The notes under the pieces: generated by a model
The model's input: only the letters and a program-made list of their open reading frames with translations
What the model was told of the DNA's origin: nothing
Databases searched by the model: none
Shown here: positions 1-7,948 of the stretch, one piece after another
Layout of the letters: every line of letters starts with the position of its first letter
Position numbering within the stretch: the stretch's first letter is position 1
Assembly: GCF_905397375.1 (NCBI RefSeq)
Contig: NZ_CAJPVG010000002.1
Span: forward strand, 454,836 to 518,835
DNA: 64,000 nt
Reading direction: 5' to 3'
Source of the DNA: Ralstonia mannitolilytica
GTDB taxonomy: Bacteria; Pseudomonadota; Gammaproteobacteria; Burkholderiales; Burkholderiaceae
Translations under genes and position numbers: made by a program

Positions 1-66
1 GGCTTGGAGTGTGGGCGGCGTGCGGAAGTGCCGCTATTCACGCATCTTCATACTATGTCGCCGCGC

Positions 67-1080
67 TCAGTGGCGCTGGTCCGGCGCGCCCTGAATACCT
101 TGTGCGACAGTGTCCTGCGCGAAGAGCTGTGCACAATCCACCGCATCGAAGCTGTAGTGCTGACCGCAGAATTCACAGTCGATCTCGACCTTGCCGCGCT
201 CTTGCAGGATGCTGTCGATTTCGGGCTGGCCCAGCGTGCGCAGCATCGCACCCACGCGCAGACGCGAGCACGAGCAACGGAAGTGCGGTGCCTGCGGCTC
301 GAACATGCGGATGCCGGCGGCCTCGAGCTCTTCCCAGTACAGGCGCTTGATCAGCGTGTCGATCGGATGCTCGAGCAGCTCTTCGCGGCGCAGCGTCTTG
401 CCGAGCTGGCAGACGCGCTCCCACGTGTCGAGGTCCTGCTCGGGCGCGTTTTCATGGAGCGGCTGGCCGGTCTCGCCCACCTGCGCGGGTTCGCGATCGG
501 GGCGCCCCTCCATGGCGCCTCCGTACGAGGGCAGGCGCTGCAGCAGCATGCCGGAGGCCACCTTCTCGTCGGCGGCAAGCCACAGGCGCGTGTCGAGCTG
601 CTCAGACGTCTGCATATAGTGCTCGAGCACCTCGGTCATGCTGGCGAGCGCCCCGTTCTCATCCGACAGCGGTACGATGCCCTGGTACGGCTGCTGGCCC
701 GGCAGCTTGTCTTGCGGATCGAGCGTGATGGCGAAGCGGCCATGACCCTGCACGTTCACCATCGAGGCCAGCGTGGCGTCTTCGGCGATCTCTGCGCCTT
801 CGACGATCTTGGCGGTAGCGCGCATCGACAGGTCGGAGTTGCACTCTACGACGAGCATGCGCACTGGGCCATCGCCGTGCAGCTGCATGACCAGCGCGCC
901 ATTGAACTTCAGGTTGGCTGACAGCAGCGCGGCGGCGGCCATCATTTCGCCCAGCAACGTCTGCACCGCAGCGGGATAGCGGCGGCGGCGCAGCACCTCT
1001 TGCCAGGTCGCTTCCAGGCGCACCAGTTCACCGCGCACGGGCGCGGCGTCGAATACAAATTTCTTGAGCTCGTCAGTCAT
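67..1080 (-). CDS. hslO: Hsp33 redox-regulated chaperone
   Basis: The 337-residue product matches Hsp33, a cytoplasmic holdase chaperone that is switched on by oxidation of a zinc-bound cysteine cluster. The four ligands are visible near the C-terminus as C269-x-C271 and C302-x2-C305, the standard Hsp33 CxC...CxxC pattern, and length is normal for the family. An upstream in-frame extension exists but the chosen ATG begins MTDELKKFVFD, the natural family start, and overlaps the stop of the upstream gene by ATGA, indicating translational coupling. The neighbour is a gamma-carbonic-anhydrase-like protein, so the two are read as one transcript. Confidence 0.95.
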   Translation of the reverse strand: MTDELKKFVFDAAPVRGELVRLEATWQEVLRRRRYPAAVQTLLGEMMAAAALLSANLKFNGALVMQLHGDGPVRMLVVECNSDLSMRATAKIVEGAEIAEDATLASMVNVQGHGRFAITLDPQDKLPGQQPYQGIVPLSDENGALASMTEVLEHYMQTSEQLDTRLWLAADEKVASGMLLQRLPSYGGAMEGRPDREPAQVGETGQPLHENAPEQDLDTWERVCQLGKTLRREELLEHPIDTLIKRLYWEELEAAGIRMFEPQAPHFRCSCSRLRVGAMLRTLGQPEIDSILQERGKVEIDCEFCGQHYSFDAVDCAQLFAQDTVAQGIQGAPDQRH

Positions 1081-1604
1081 CCATCGATCCGTTTCAGTTG
1101 CTGCTTGTACATCGCCTGGCGCACCGCGTACGTTTCCGTATTCAGGTGCATCTTCGCGATGTCGTCTTCCGTCAGTTTGCGCACGGCCTTCGCGGGCGCG
1201 CCCAGGATCAGCGTGCCGTCTTCGAAGACCTTGCCTTCGGTGACGATCGCGCCGGCGCCCACCAGGCAGTTCTTGCCGATCACCGCCCGATTGAGCACCA
1301 CCGCCTGGATGCCGATCAGCGAGCCTTCGCCGATCGTGCAGCCGTGCAGCATGGCCTGATGGCCGATCGTCACGCGGTCGCCGATGTTCAGCGGGCAGCC
1401 CGGGTCGGTGTGCAGCACGGCGCCTTCCTGCACGTTGCTGGCCTCGCCTACGGTGATCGGCTCGTTGTCGCCACGGATGACCGCGCCCGGCCACACGCTG
1501 GCGCGCGCCTTGAGCTCCACGCGGCCGATCACGGTCGCTTCGGGGGCCACGTAGGCGTTGTCGTCGATGGTCGGGGCAATGTCGCCGAGTTGGTAGAGGG
1601 CCAT
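1077..1604 (-). CDS. Gamma-carbonic-anhydrase family protein (YrdA/PaaY-like)
   Basis: This 175-residue protein is a left-handed beta-helix made of hexapeptide repeats, as in the YrdA/PaaY branch of the gamma carbonic anhydrases. The three expected metal-binding histidines are present in the segments VLHTDPG and IGHQAMLHGC. Family members bind zinc or iron; whether this one hydrates CO2 or acts as a thioesterase cannot be told from sequence. The start MALYQLGDIAP is the family start; longer open sequence upstream is non-homologous. It is the first gene of a two-gene unit with hslO (ATGA overlap). Confidence 0.9.
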   Translation of the reverse strand: MALYQLGDIAPTIDDNAYVAPEATVIGRVELKARASVWPGAVIRGDNEPITVGEASNVQEGAVLHTDPGCPLNIGDRVTIGHQAMLHGCTIGEGSLIGIQAVVLNRAVIGKNCLVGAGAIVTEGKVFEDGTLILGAPAKAVRKLTEDDIAKMHLNTETYAVRQAMYKQQLKRIDG

Positions 1605-1687
1605 GCGATCGGTCTCCAGAATCTGCGTAGATGGGGGAATGGCGCGCGTCTTCAAGCCGGCCCCGCGGCCGCCGCGACACGTCGACT

Positions 1688-1693
1688 TAAAAT
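1688..1693 (+). promoter_or_regulatory. Putative -10 box for the DUF455 gene
   Basis: TAAAAT lies 25 nt before the ATG at 1719. The motif TAAAATGGCGGA recurs exactly at 5696-5707 before the PHP gene, which suggests a promoter element rather than a start codon at 1692. No good -35 is visible. Confidence 0.4.
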
Positions 1694-1718
1694 GGCGGAA
1701 AGTCCGAATTGTACGCTG

Positions 1719-2549
1719 ATGACCGCCCTCCAGACGCCCGCCGATTCGTTGCGCCACGCCGCTCTGGCCGCCTTGTGCCTCACCGATCCTGTCAGCAAGG
1801 TCGACGCCACGTTGCGCCTCGGCGAGCGCGCGAAGAGCGCGGACGACGCCAGTTGGCGCATCGATGCCGTCATTACGGCGCCTGCGGGAAGCGTGCCCGG
1901 TCGGCCGTGCGCGCCGGTCCTGGTGCCGCCCGCTGAAGTGCCGCGTCGCCGTGCGATCGATACGCCGCATGGCCGAGCCGTGCTGCTGCACGCGCTCGCC
2001 CATATCGAATTCAACGCGATCAATCTCGCGCTCGACGCCGTGTGGCGTTTTGCCGGCATGCCGGTTGCGTTCTACCAGGATTGGACGCGCGTGGCCGCTG
2101 AGGAGGCGACGCACTTTTCGCTGTTGTCGGCACATTTGGCCACGCTCGATTGCCGCTATGGCGACCATCCCGCCCACGACGGGCTGTGGCAGATGACCGA
2201 GAAGACTGCCGCCGACCCGCTCGCGCGCATGGCCCTGGTGCCGCGCACGCTGGAGGCGCGGGGCCTCGATGCCTCGCCGCCCATTCGCGCCAAGCTTGCA
2301 GCCGTGGGGGACATGGCTGCAGCCGGCATCCTCGACATCATCCTGCGCGACGAAATCGGCCACGTGGCCGTTGGTAACCGCTGGTACCGCTGGCTGTGCG
2401 AGCGGGTGGGGCTCGACCCCGTGTCGACCTATCGCCAACTGGCCGAGCAATACGGGGCACCGCGCCTGCGCGGGCCGTTCAACCTCGACGCCCGCCGTCA
2501 GGCCGGTTTCGACGACGACGAAATCGCGGCGCTCGAAGCGTCGTTCTAA
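1719..2549 (+). CDS. DUF455 ferritin-like protein
   Basis: The 276-residue protein belongs to the DUF455 ferritin-like family. Carboxylate/histidine metal-binding motifs of a diiron four-helix bundle are seen in EEATHF and DEIGHV, with an earlier HIEFNAINLAL helix. The biological role of the family is not known; it may be a diiron oxidase or hydroxylase. I chose the ATG at 1719 over one at 1692 because the latter lies inside a likely -10 box (TAAAAT) and adds a non-conserved tail. It is divergent from the gamma-carbonic-anhydrase gene. Confidence 0.85.
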   Translation: MTALQTPADSLRHAALAALCLTDPVSKVDATLRLGERAKSADDASWRIDAVITAPAGSVPGRPCAPVLVPPAEVPRRRAIDTPHGRAVLLHALAHIEFNAINLALDAVWRFAGMPVAFYQDWTRVAAEEATHFSLLSAHLATLDCRYGDHPAHDGLWQMTEKTAADPLARMALVPRTLEARGLDASPPIRAKLAAVGDMAAAGILDIILRDEIGHVAVGNRWYRWLCERVGLDPVSTYRQLAEQYGAPRLRGPFNLDARRQAGFDDDEIAALEASF

Positions 2550-2575
2550 GCGCCACGGGCGGAGCGGCCCGCCGC

Positions 2576-2581
2576 TATAAT
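2576..2581 (+). promoter_or_regulatory. Putative -10 box for the alpha/beta hydrolase gene
   Basis: A perfect TATAAT sits 47 nt before the ATG at 2629, between two genes in the same direction. No convincing -35 hexamer is seen upstream. Confidence 0.5.
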
Positions 2582-2628
2582 CGCCGGAAAAAGAACGATC
2601 GTTCGATTTCTATTCGGTGACGGAAACC

Positions 2629-3546
2629 ATGGACTCCTCCACGCAGCCGGCAGTGCGCCAGGCCTCCCGCTCCACTTACCTGCCGGTTCGCGGCCTGCGC
2701 TACCACATTCGCGAGTGGGGTGAGCCGGGCGCGCCGATCCTGTTTCTCTTCCACGGGTGGATGGACGTGTCGGCATCGTTCCAGTTTCTCGTGGATGCCT
2801 TGCGCGAGCGCTGGCACATCGTGGCGCCCGATTGGCGCGGCTACGGGCTGACGGCGCGGCCGACCGAGGCGCCTGGCGTGGAGTGCTACTGGTTTGCCGA
2901 CTACCTGGCCGATCTCGAGGCCATCGCCGACCACTACCAGCCCGAAGGCCAATTGACTCTGGTGGGGCACAGCATGGGCGCCAACGTGGTCTGCCTGTAT
3001 GCGGGCATCCGGCCGGAGCGCGTGCGGCGCGTGGTCGATCTCGAGGGTTTCGGCATGGCCGCGTCAAAGCCGTCCCAGGCACCGCGCCGCTATGCGCGCT
3101 GGCTCGACGAGCTCAAGGACAAACCGAGCCTGAGCACTTACGCCACCGAGGGCGATGTCGCCGCGCGCCTGCAGAAAACCAATCCGCGCCTGCCGGCCGA
3201 CAAGGCAGCGTTCCTGGCGCGGCACTGGTCGCGCCAGAACGCCGACGGCCGCTGGGAAATCCTCGGCGATCCGGCGCACAAGATCGTCAACCCGCAGCTG
3301 TATCGGCTGGATGAAGTGATGGAAGTCTGGCGACGCGTGACCGCGCCCGTGCTGCATGTCGAAGCCGTCGACTCGCCCACGCTCAAGGCCATTGCGGGCG
3401 ACGTGCCGCTGCCCGAGTTCAAGGCGCGCTTTGCCGCATTTCCCGATTTTCGTGAGGTACTGATCGCCGATGCGGGGCACATGCTGCATCACGACCAGCC
3501 CGAGCAGGTGGCCGCGCTGATCGAGGAATTCTGCCGGCAGCCCTGA
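2629..3546 (+). CDS. Alpha/beta fold hydrolase
   Basis: The 305-residue product is a serine hydrolase of the alpha/beta fold. It shows the oxyanion-hole HGW motif, the nucleophile elbow GHSMGAN, and a C-terminal catalytic histidine in AGHMLHHD. It has no signal peptide, so it is cytoplasmic; the substrate is unknown. An alternative GTG start 12 nt upstream (2617) is possible and would add four residues. It converges with the frameshifted DCC gene, with only nine bases between stop codons. Confidence 0.85.
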   Translation: MDSSTQPAVRQASRSTYLPVRGLRYHIREWGEPGAPILFLFHGWMDVSASFQFLVDALRERWHIVAPDWRGYGLTARPTEAPGVECYWFADYLADLEAIADHYQPEGQLTLVGHSMGANVVCLYAGIRPERVRRVVDLEGFGMAASKPSQAPRRYARWLDELKDKPSLSTYATEGDVAARLQKTNPRLPADKAAFLARHWSRQNADGRWEILGDPAHKIVNPQLYRLDEVMEVWRRVTAPVLHVEAVDSPTLKAIAGDVPLPEFKARFAAFPDFREVLIADAGHMLHHDQPEQVAALIEEFCRQP

Positions 3547-3555
3547 GGGCGCGGT

Positions 3556-3944
3556 TCAAGCGAGAAACCGGTGGGCCGCGTCCGGTGGCGGCAGGATGCA
3601 GGTAGCCGAACGTCCAAACCACCGATAGCGGTTGCGTGCGGCCCAGCGGTAAAGCGCGTCGCGCAGGGTCACCGGAATGAACCAGCCCATCCATGCCAGG
3701 CGCCATGGCCAACCGAGCACATGTGCGATACGTAGTACCGCAGCACTGTCACGCCACGCACGGCCCTCTCGCACGAACAGCATCGTATCGACGTCGTCCG
3801 CCTTCACGCCGGCCTGTGCGAGCAGTTGCCGGCCCGTATCGCCTTGCATGGACGCGAAGCGCAGCAGGCGGCGTCGATCATGCCGCAGCAGAAACTGGAT
3901 TGCCCCGCTGCATAGCCACAGTGCGCGTCATAGACGACGATCAT
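3556..3944 (-). pseudogene. DCC-family thiol-disulfide oxidoreductase, frameshifted
   Basis: The gene starts with an ATG that overlaps the stop of the upstream DUF4166 gene (ATGA). It reads MIVVYDAHCGY and then loses frame. The downstream frame reads GAIQFLLRHDRRRLLRFASMQGDTG and on to the normal C-terminus. Restoring one T in the codon after CGY (near 3909-3912) would give a continuous protein of about 129 residues with the family signature D-x-x-C-x-x-C (DAHCGYC). As written, the redox CxxC is destroyed. Either a true one-base deletion or a sequencing error would explain it. DCC (DUF393) proteins are predicted thiol oxidoreductases. Confidence 0.8.
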
Positions 3945-4483
3945 GCCAGCTCCAGCGTCGTCAGGTCCAGGTAGCCGCGATACGCCGCAACGAGGCCGAG
4001 CAGCGGCACGCTGGCGCGCACGTGGAAGTGCAAGCGCTCGCCGTTGCCCGTTTCCTCGGCGAGCACGGTGGGCCGCAGCCATGCGGGGCACGGGATACCG
4101 AGAAAGCGCAAGGCTTCCAGGCGCATCCGCAAGAGACCGTCCTGCGCTTCCAGCGCAAAGAACAGGTGCACCGCGCCGAGCCGCTCCATAATGCGCCCTC
4201 GATGCAGCGTCAACGTCGAGCGCATCGTGTGCCGCGGAAAATGACGCGTCCAGGTTTCCTCACGGGCGGTAGCGTGGAGCGCGAAGTGGATCGGGCCCTG
4301 CGTCGGCATGCGTGGCGTGCGGATGCACCACGCGAGCCAGCGCGCGGCACGGGAGTCGGGCGGTTCGGTTTCAACTTCTCCGTGCAGGCGCACTCGGCCC
4401 GCCATGCGGTGGAACGACTGGACCGCCGGCGCCAGCTGCGCGTACTGCGTGCCCAGCACGGTTTCGTAAAGCGAGGTGGTCAT
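3941..4483 (-). CDS. DUF4166 domain protein
   Basis: This 180-residue protein matches the DUF4166 family, a domain of unknown function often found near or fused to oxidoreductases. No catalytic motif is evident and there is no signal peptide. It is the middle gene of a three-gene unit: its ATG overlaps the stop of the FAD reductase and its stop overlaps the ATG of the DCC gene, so all three are probably translated in fixed ratio. The context suggests a role in a redox pathway, but that is inference only. Confidence 0.8.
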   Translation of the reverse strand: MTTSLYETVLGTQYAQLAPAVQSFHRMAGRVRLHGEVETEPPDSRAARWLAWCIRTPRMPTQGPIHFALHATAREETWTRHFPRHTMRSTLTLHRGRIMERLGAVHLFFALEAQDGLLRMRLEALRFLGIPCPAWLRPTVLAEETGNGERLHFHVRASVPLLGLVAAYRGYLDLTTLELA

Positions 4484-5559
4484 CCTGCCGTCGCCACATG
4501 CAGCTTCGTTTGCAGCCCGGTGTCGTTGCTCGAGTGCGTATGTACGAGCGTCTTATCGGGATACGCATAGCGGTAGGCCCGGCGCAGCGCCATCGCGACT
4601 TCATGAAAGCCGGAGAGGATCAGCTTCTGCTTGTTCGGATACAGGGCGATATCGCCGGCTGCAAATACCCCGGGCCGCGAGGTTTCGTACGCGGTGGTTT
4701 CCACGACGATGCGCCCTGCGCGCATTTCCACGCCCCAGTTGACGATCGGCCCCGGCTCAGACACCAGGCCGTACAGGGCGACCAGTTCATCGCACGGCAG
4801 GACGGTCTCGCCGTCGCGTCCGCGGATGGCCACGCCGGTGAGCGTGCCGTCGGGGGTGCTGTCCAGGCGGGAAAGCATGCCGAGCACGAAATCCATCTCG
4901 CCGGCGGCCACGGCAGCGCGCATCTCGGCCACGGTGGCATCTGCCGCGCGAAAGCCTTCGCGCCGGTGCACGAGCGTCACGCGCGCCGCGACCTTGCGCA
5001 ATGCCAGCGCCCAGTCCAGCGCCGAGTCTCCGCCGCCCGCAATGACGACGCGCTTGCCCGCGAAGCGTGCCGTGTCGCGCACGGCGTAGTGCAGGTGGCG
5101 GCCTTCCAGGGCGGCGGCCTCGGGCAAGGCCACGCGCTGCGGGGTAAAAGCGCCGTTGCCTGCGGTGATGAGCACGGCCGCGCAGAGGAACACATCACCG
5201 GCGCTCGTGGTGACGCGAAAGCGCCGTCCGTGCTCGTCTTCGAGTGTTTCGACGGCTTCGGCGCGGCGGCCGCACAGGATCGGATAGTTGAACGGCGCGC
5301 ACTGCGCCATGAGGCGGTCGACAAGTTCCTGCGCGGTGCACGACACCAGCGCGGGGATGTCATAGATGGGCTTTTCAGGGTAGAGCTCGGTGCACTGACC
5401 GCCAGGGCGGTCCAGGGCGTCCACCAGCACGCACGACAACCCGAGCACACCCGCCTGGAATGCTGCGAACAGGCCCACGGGGCCCGCGCCGACGACGAGC
5501 ACGTCGATACGCTGTTCCACTGGGGAGGTCGAGTCGGTGGGGCGGGCGGCGGAAGTCAT
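4480..5559 (-). CDS. NAD(P)/FAD-dependent ferredoxin reductase-like protein
   Basis: The 359-residue product is a two-dinucleotide-binding-domain flavoprotein of the thioredoxin-reductase-like ferredoxin-NADP reductase type (YumC-like). The FAD-binding VVGAGPVGLFAAF motif is near the N-terminus, followed by GGQCTELYP, and the NAD(P)-binding IAGGGDSALDWAL motif is central. There is no CxxC, so it is not a thioredoxin reductase. The ATG at 5559 is preferred to a GTG at 5568. It leads the operon with DUF4166 and DCC genes. Confidence 0.88.
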   Translation of the reverse strand: MTSAARPTDSTSPVEQRIDVLVVGAGPVGLFAAFQAGVLGLSCVLVDALDRPGGQCTELYPEKPIYDIPALVSCTAQELVDRLMAQCAPFNYPILCGRRAEAVETLEDEHGRRFRVTTSAGDVFLCAAVLITAGNGAFTPQRVALPEAAALEGRHLHYAVRDTARFAGKRVVIAGGGDSALDWALALRKVAARVTLVHRREGFRAADATVAEMRAAVAAGEMDFVLGMLSRLDSTPDGTLTGVAIRGRDGETVLPCDELVALYGLVSEPGPIVNWGVEMRAGRIVVETTAYETSRPGVFAAGDIALYPNKQKLILSGFHEVAMALRRAYRYAYPDKTLVHTHSSNDTGLQTKLHVATAG

Positions 5560-5695
5560 GGCAAGCACGTGGATAAAGCGATGCGGCCACTATAGCGCGC
5601 AGCCAGCGGCGCACCGCGAACACCGGCACGGGCAGTCGGGTCTTCCCAAGCGCGCGCGGCGGCAGGGTACCCGCCCCGATCTCGCGCCGCAGCAG

Positions 5696-5701
5696 TAAAA
5701 T
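5696..5701 (+). promoter_or_regulatory. Putative -10 box for the PHP gene
   Basis: TAAAAT is followed by only six bases before the ATG at 5708, so transcription would begin at or beside the start codon. No clear -35 is seen. Confidence 0.45.
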
Positions 5702-5707
5702 GGCGGA

Positions 5708-6568
5708 ATGTCGAATCTCTCCGCCGCCTCCGCCCGCAACGCCGACCTGCACTGTCATTCCACAGTGTCCGACGGCGCGCTTTTGCCGCACGAAGTGGCC
5801 GCGCGTGCCGCCGCCCACGGTGTGACGCTTTGGGCGCTGACCGACCACGATGAGGTGGGAGGCCAGGCCGCCGCGCGTGAAGCCGCGACGTCGCTCGGCA
5901 TGGCGTATCTGGCCGGTGTGGAGATCTCCGTCACGTGGGCGGGGCGCACGCTGCATATCGTTGGTCTGGGCATCGACCCGGAGAACGCCGCACTGGTGCA
6001 AGGCCTGGAACGCACGCGCTCGGGCCGCTGCGCGCGCGCCGAAGACATCGCTGCAGCGCTCGCCAAGCTTGGTATCGAGGGGGCCTACGAAGGCGCGCTG
6101 CGCCATGCCGGCAATCCGGACATGGTCTCGCGCACGCACTTCGCACGCTTCCTGGTCGAGCAAGGCCATTGCCGCGACATTTCCGAGGTGTTCGAGCGCT
6201 ACCTCGGCGATGGCAAGCCGGGCTATGTGCCTCACCGGTGGGCGCGTCTGGCAGAAGCCATCGGCTGGATCAAGGGCGCCGGTGGCGTCGCGGTGATGGC
6301 GCACCCGGGGCGCTACAGTCTGTCGCTCGTCGAACACAACGCGCTGTTCGATGAGTTCAAGGAACTGGGCGGCGAGGGCGTCGAGGTGGTGACCGGCAGC
6401 CACACGCCTGACCAATACGCGCTGTACGCAGACGTCGCACGCCGCTACGGGCTGCTGGCCTCGCGAGGCTCGGACTTCCACGGCCCGGGAGAGGGGCGTG
6501 TCGAGCTCGGCGGGCTGCCGCCGCTGCCCGACAACCTCACGCCGGTCTGGCACCGGTGGATGAGTTGA
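5708..6568 (+). CDS. rnm: PHP-domain 3',5'-nucleoside bisphosphate phosphatase (RNase AM/YciV type)
   Basis: The 286-residue protein carries the complete PHP metal-binding set: DLHCHSTVSDG, LTDHDEV, GVEIS, AHPGRY and GSDFHGPGE. This matches the YciV/TrpH family, whose members remove phosphate from 3',5'-nucleoside bisphosphates and trim the 5' ends of RNA. The start at 5708 lies right after a -10-like TAAAAT, which suggests a leaderless or near-leaderless message. It is the first gene of a co-directional group with yciO-like, site-2 protease and trpS genes. Confidence 0.88.
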   Translation: MSNLSAASARNADLHCHSTVSDGALLPHEVAARAAAHGVTLWALTDHDEVGGQAAAREAATSLGMAYLAGVEISVTWAGRTLHIVGLGIDPENAALVQGLERTRSGRCARAEDIAAALAKLGIEGAYEGALRHAGNPDMVSRTHFARFLVEQGHCRDISEVFERYLGDGKPGYVPHRWARLAEAIGWIKGAGGVAVMAHPGRYSLSLVEHNALFDEFKELGGEGVEVVTGSHTPDQYALYADVARRYGLLASRGSDFHGPGEGRVELGGLPPLPDNLTPVWHRWMS

Positions 6569-6581
6569 GCGCCGGCCGAGC

Positions 6582-7205
6582 ATGTCCCAGTTTTTCCAGA
6601 TTCACCCCGTCACGCCGCAAGGCCGGCTCATCCGCCAGGCAGCCGAGATCATCCGCGCCGGCGGCCTGGTCGCTCTGCCGACCGATTCCTGCTACGCGCT
6701 CGCCTGCCACCTGGACGACAAGGCCGCGGTGGAGCGCCTGCGCCGCGTGCGCGGCATCGACGAAAAGCACCACCTGACGCTGATGTGCCGCGACCTCTCC
6801 GAGCTGGCCACGTTTGCGCGCGTCGACAACAAGCAATACCGCGTGCTGAAGGCGGCCACGCCGGGGCCGTTCGTGTTCCTGCTCGAAGCGACCAAGGAAG
6901 TGCCGCGCCGGCTATCGCATCCGTCGCGCAAGACAATCGGCCTGCGTGTGCCGGAGCACCCGATTCCGCTGGCATTGATGACCGAGCTGGGCGAGCCGCT
7001 GCTCTCGGCCACGCTGCAGCTGCCTGGTGACGACGTGCCGCTGAACGAAGCGGAAGCCATTCGCGCGCGGCTGGAGAAGCAGTTGGAACTCGTCATCGAT
7101 GGCGGGCCGGCGCCGGCGGAGCCCACCACCGTCATCGACCTGACCAGGGGCGAGCCGGAACTCGTTCGCAAGGGCCGCGGCGATGCGGCCCGCGTGGGCC
7201 TGTAG
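6582..7205 (+). CDS. yciO: YciO-type threonylcarbamoyl-AMP synthase family protein
   Basis: The 207-residue protein has the Sua5/YciO/YrdC fold, with GGLVALPTDSCYAL near the N-terminus and a KHHLTLMCRDLSEL segment typical of YciO rather than of the tRNA-modifying TsaC. YciO proteins bind nucleotide but are poor replacements for TsaC in t6A synthesis; the physiological role is unsettled. The gene begins 13 nt after the PHP gene, a pairing common in proteobacteria. Confidence 0.85.
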   Translation: MSQFFQIHPVTPQGRLIRQAAEIIRAGGLVALPTDSCYALACHLDDKAAVERLRRVRGIDEKHHLTLMCRDLSELATFARVDNKQYRVLKAATPGPFVFLLEATKEVPRRLSHPSRKTIGLRVPEHPIPLALMTELGEPLLSATLQLPGDDVPLNEAEAIRARLEKQLELVIDGGPAPAEPTTVIDLTRGEPELVRKGRGDAARVGL

Positions 7206-7246
7206 TCGATGCCATACCTGGCCGGCGTGCTGTGGCGCGCGCTTGC

Positions 7247-7252
7247 TACAAT
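7247..7252 (+). promoter_or_regulatory. Putative -10 box for the site-2 protease gene
   Basis: TACAAT ends nine bases before the ATG at 7262, giving a predicted transcript with almost no leader. An upstream TTG-rich -35 is not obvious. Confidence 0.45.
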
Positions 7253-7261
7253 AGCCGGCTT

Positions 7262-7927
7262 ATGGACCCCACGCTGATCCAGAACATCGCGGTTTACGCG
7301 ATCCCCGTCCTGCTTGCCATCACGCTGCATGAGGCCGCGCATGGTTACGTTGCCAAGCATTTCGGCGACGACACCGCCTTTGTCATGGGCCGCATCAGTC
7401 TCAACCCGCTGCGGCATGTCGACCCGATCGGCACCGTTGCGATGCCGCTGCTGCTGTATTTCGCCACGAGCGGCGCGTTCGTGTTCGGTTATGCGAAGCC
7501 TGTGCCGGTGCGTTTCGATCGCCTGCGTGATCCGCGCTGGAACGGCATGTGGGTGGCGTTGGCCGGGCCCGCCACCAACTTCGTCCAGGCGATTCTCTGG
7601 GGCGTGCTGGCGGTGGCGCTCGTCGTAGGTGGCGTCACCGAGCCGTTCCTGACTGGCATGGCCCGCGCCGGTATCCTGGTCAACATGGTGATGGCGGCGT
7701 TCAACATGTTTCCGCTGCCGCCGCTCGACGGCGGGCGCGTGCTCGCTGCGCTGCTGCCGCCGCGCGCGGCGATGGTGCTGGCCCGCATCGAGCCGTTCGG
7801 CTTTTTTATCGTGATGGCGCTGATCCTGTCGAACGTCATCACCAATGTCTGGATGCGCCCGATCATGGCGCTGCTGCTTCAATTGCTGCAGTGGATTCTG
7901 AGCCCGCTGCAGATGCTGTTTTCCTGA
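7262..7927 (+). CDS. Site-2 protease family (M50) membrane metalloprotease
   Basis: The 221-residue integral membrane protein has the zinc-binding HEAAH motif in its first transmembrane segment and the NMFPLPPLDGGRV motif (NxxPxPxxDG) that supplies the third metal ligand. This is a compact M50B protease without PDZ domains. It probably cleaves a membrane-bound substrate, which is unknown. I reject an upstream in-frame start at 7232 because it would place the -10-like TACAAT inside the coding region. trpS follows after 21 nt. Confidence 0.88.
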   Translation: MDPTLIQNIAVYAIPVLLAITLHEAAHGYVAKHFGDDTAFVMGRISLNPLRHVDPIGTVAMPLLLYFATSGAFVFGYAKPVPVRFDRLRDPRWNGMWVALAGPATNFVQAILWGVLAVALVVGGVTEPFLTGMARAGILVNMVMAAFNMFPLPPLDGGRVLAALLPPRAAMVLARIEPFGFFIVMALILSNVITNVWMRPIMALLLQLLQWILSPLQMLFS

Positions 7928-7948
7928 GTCTTCAACTCCATTCCCCAC

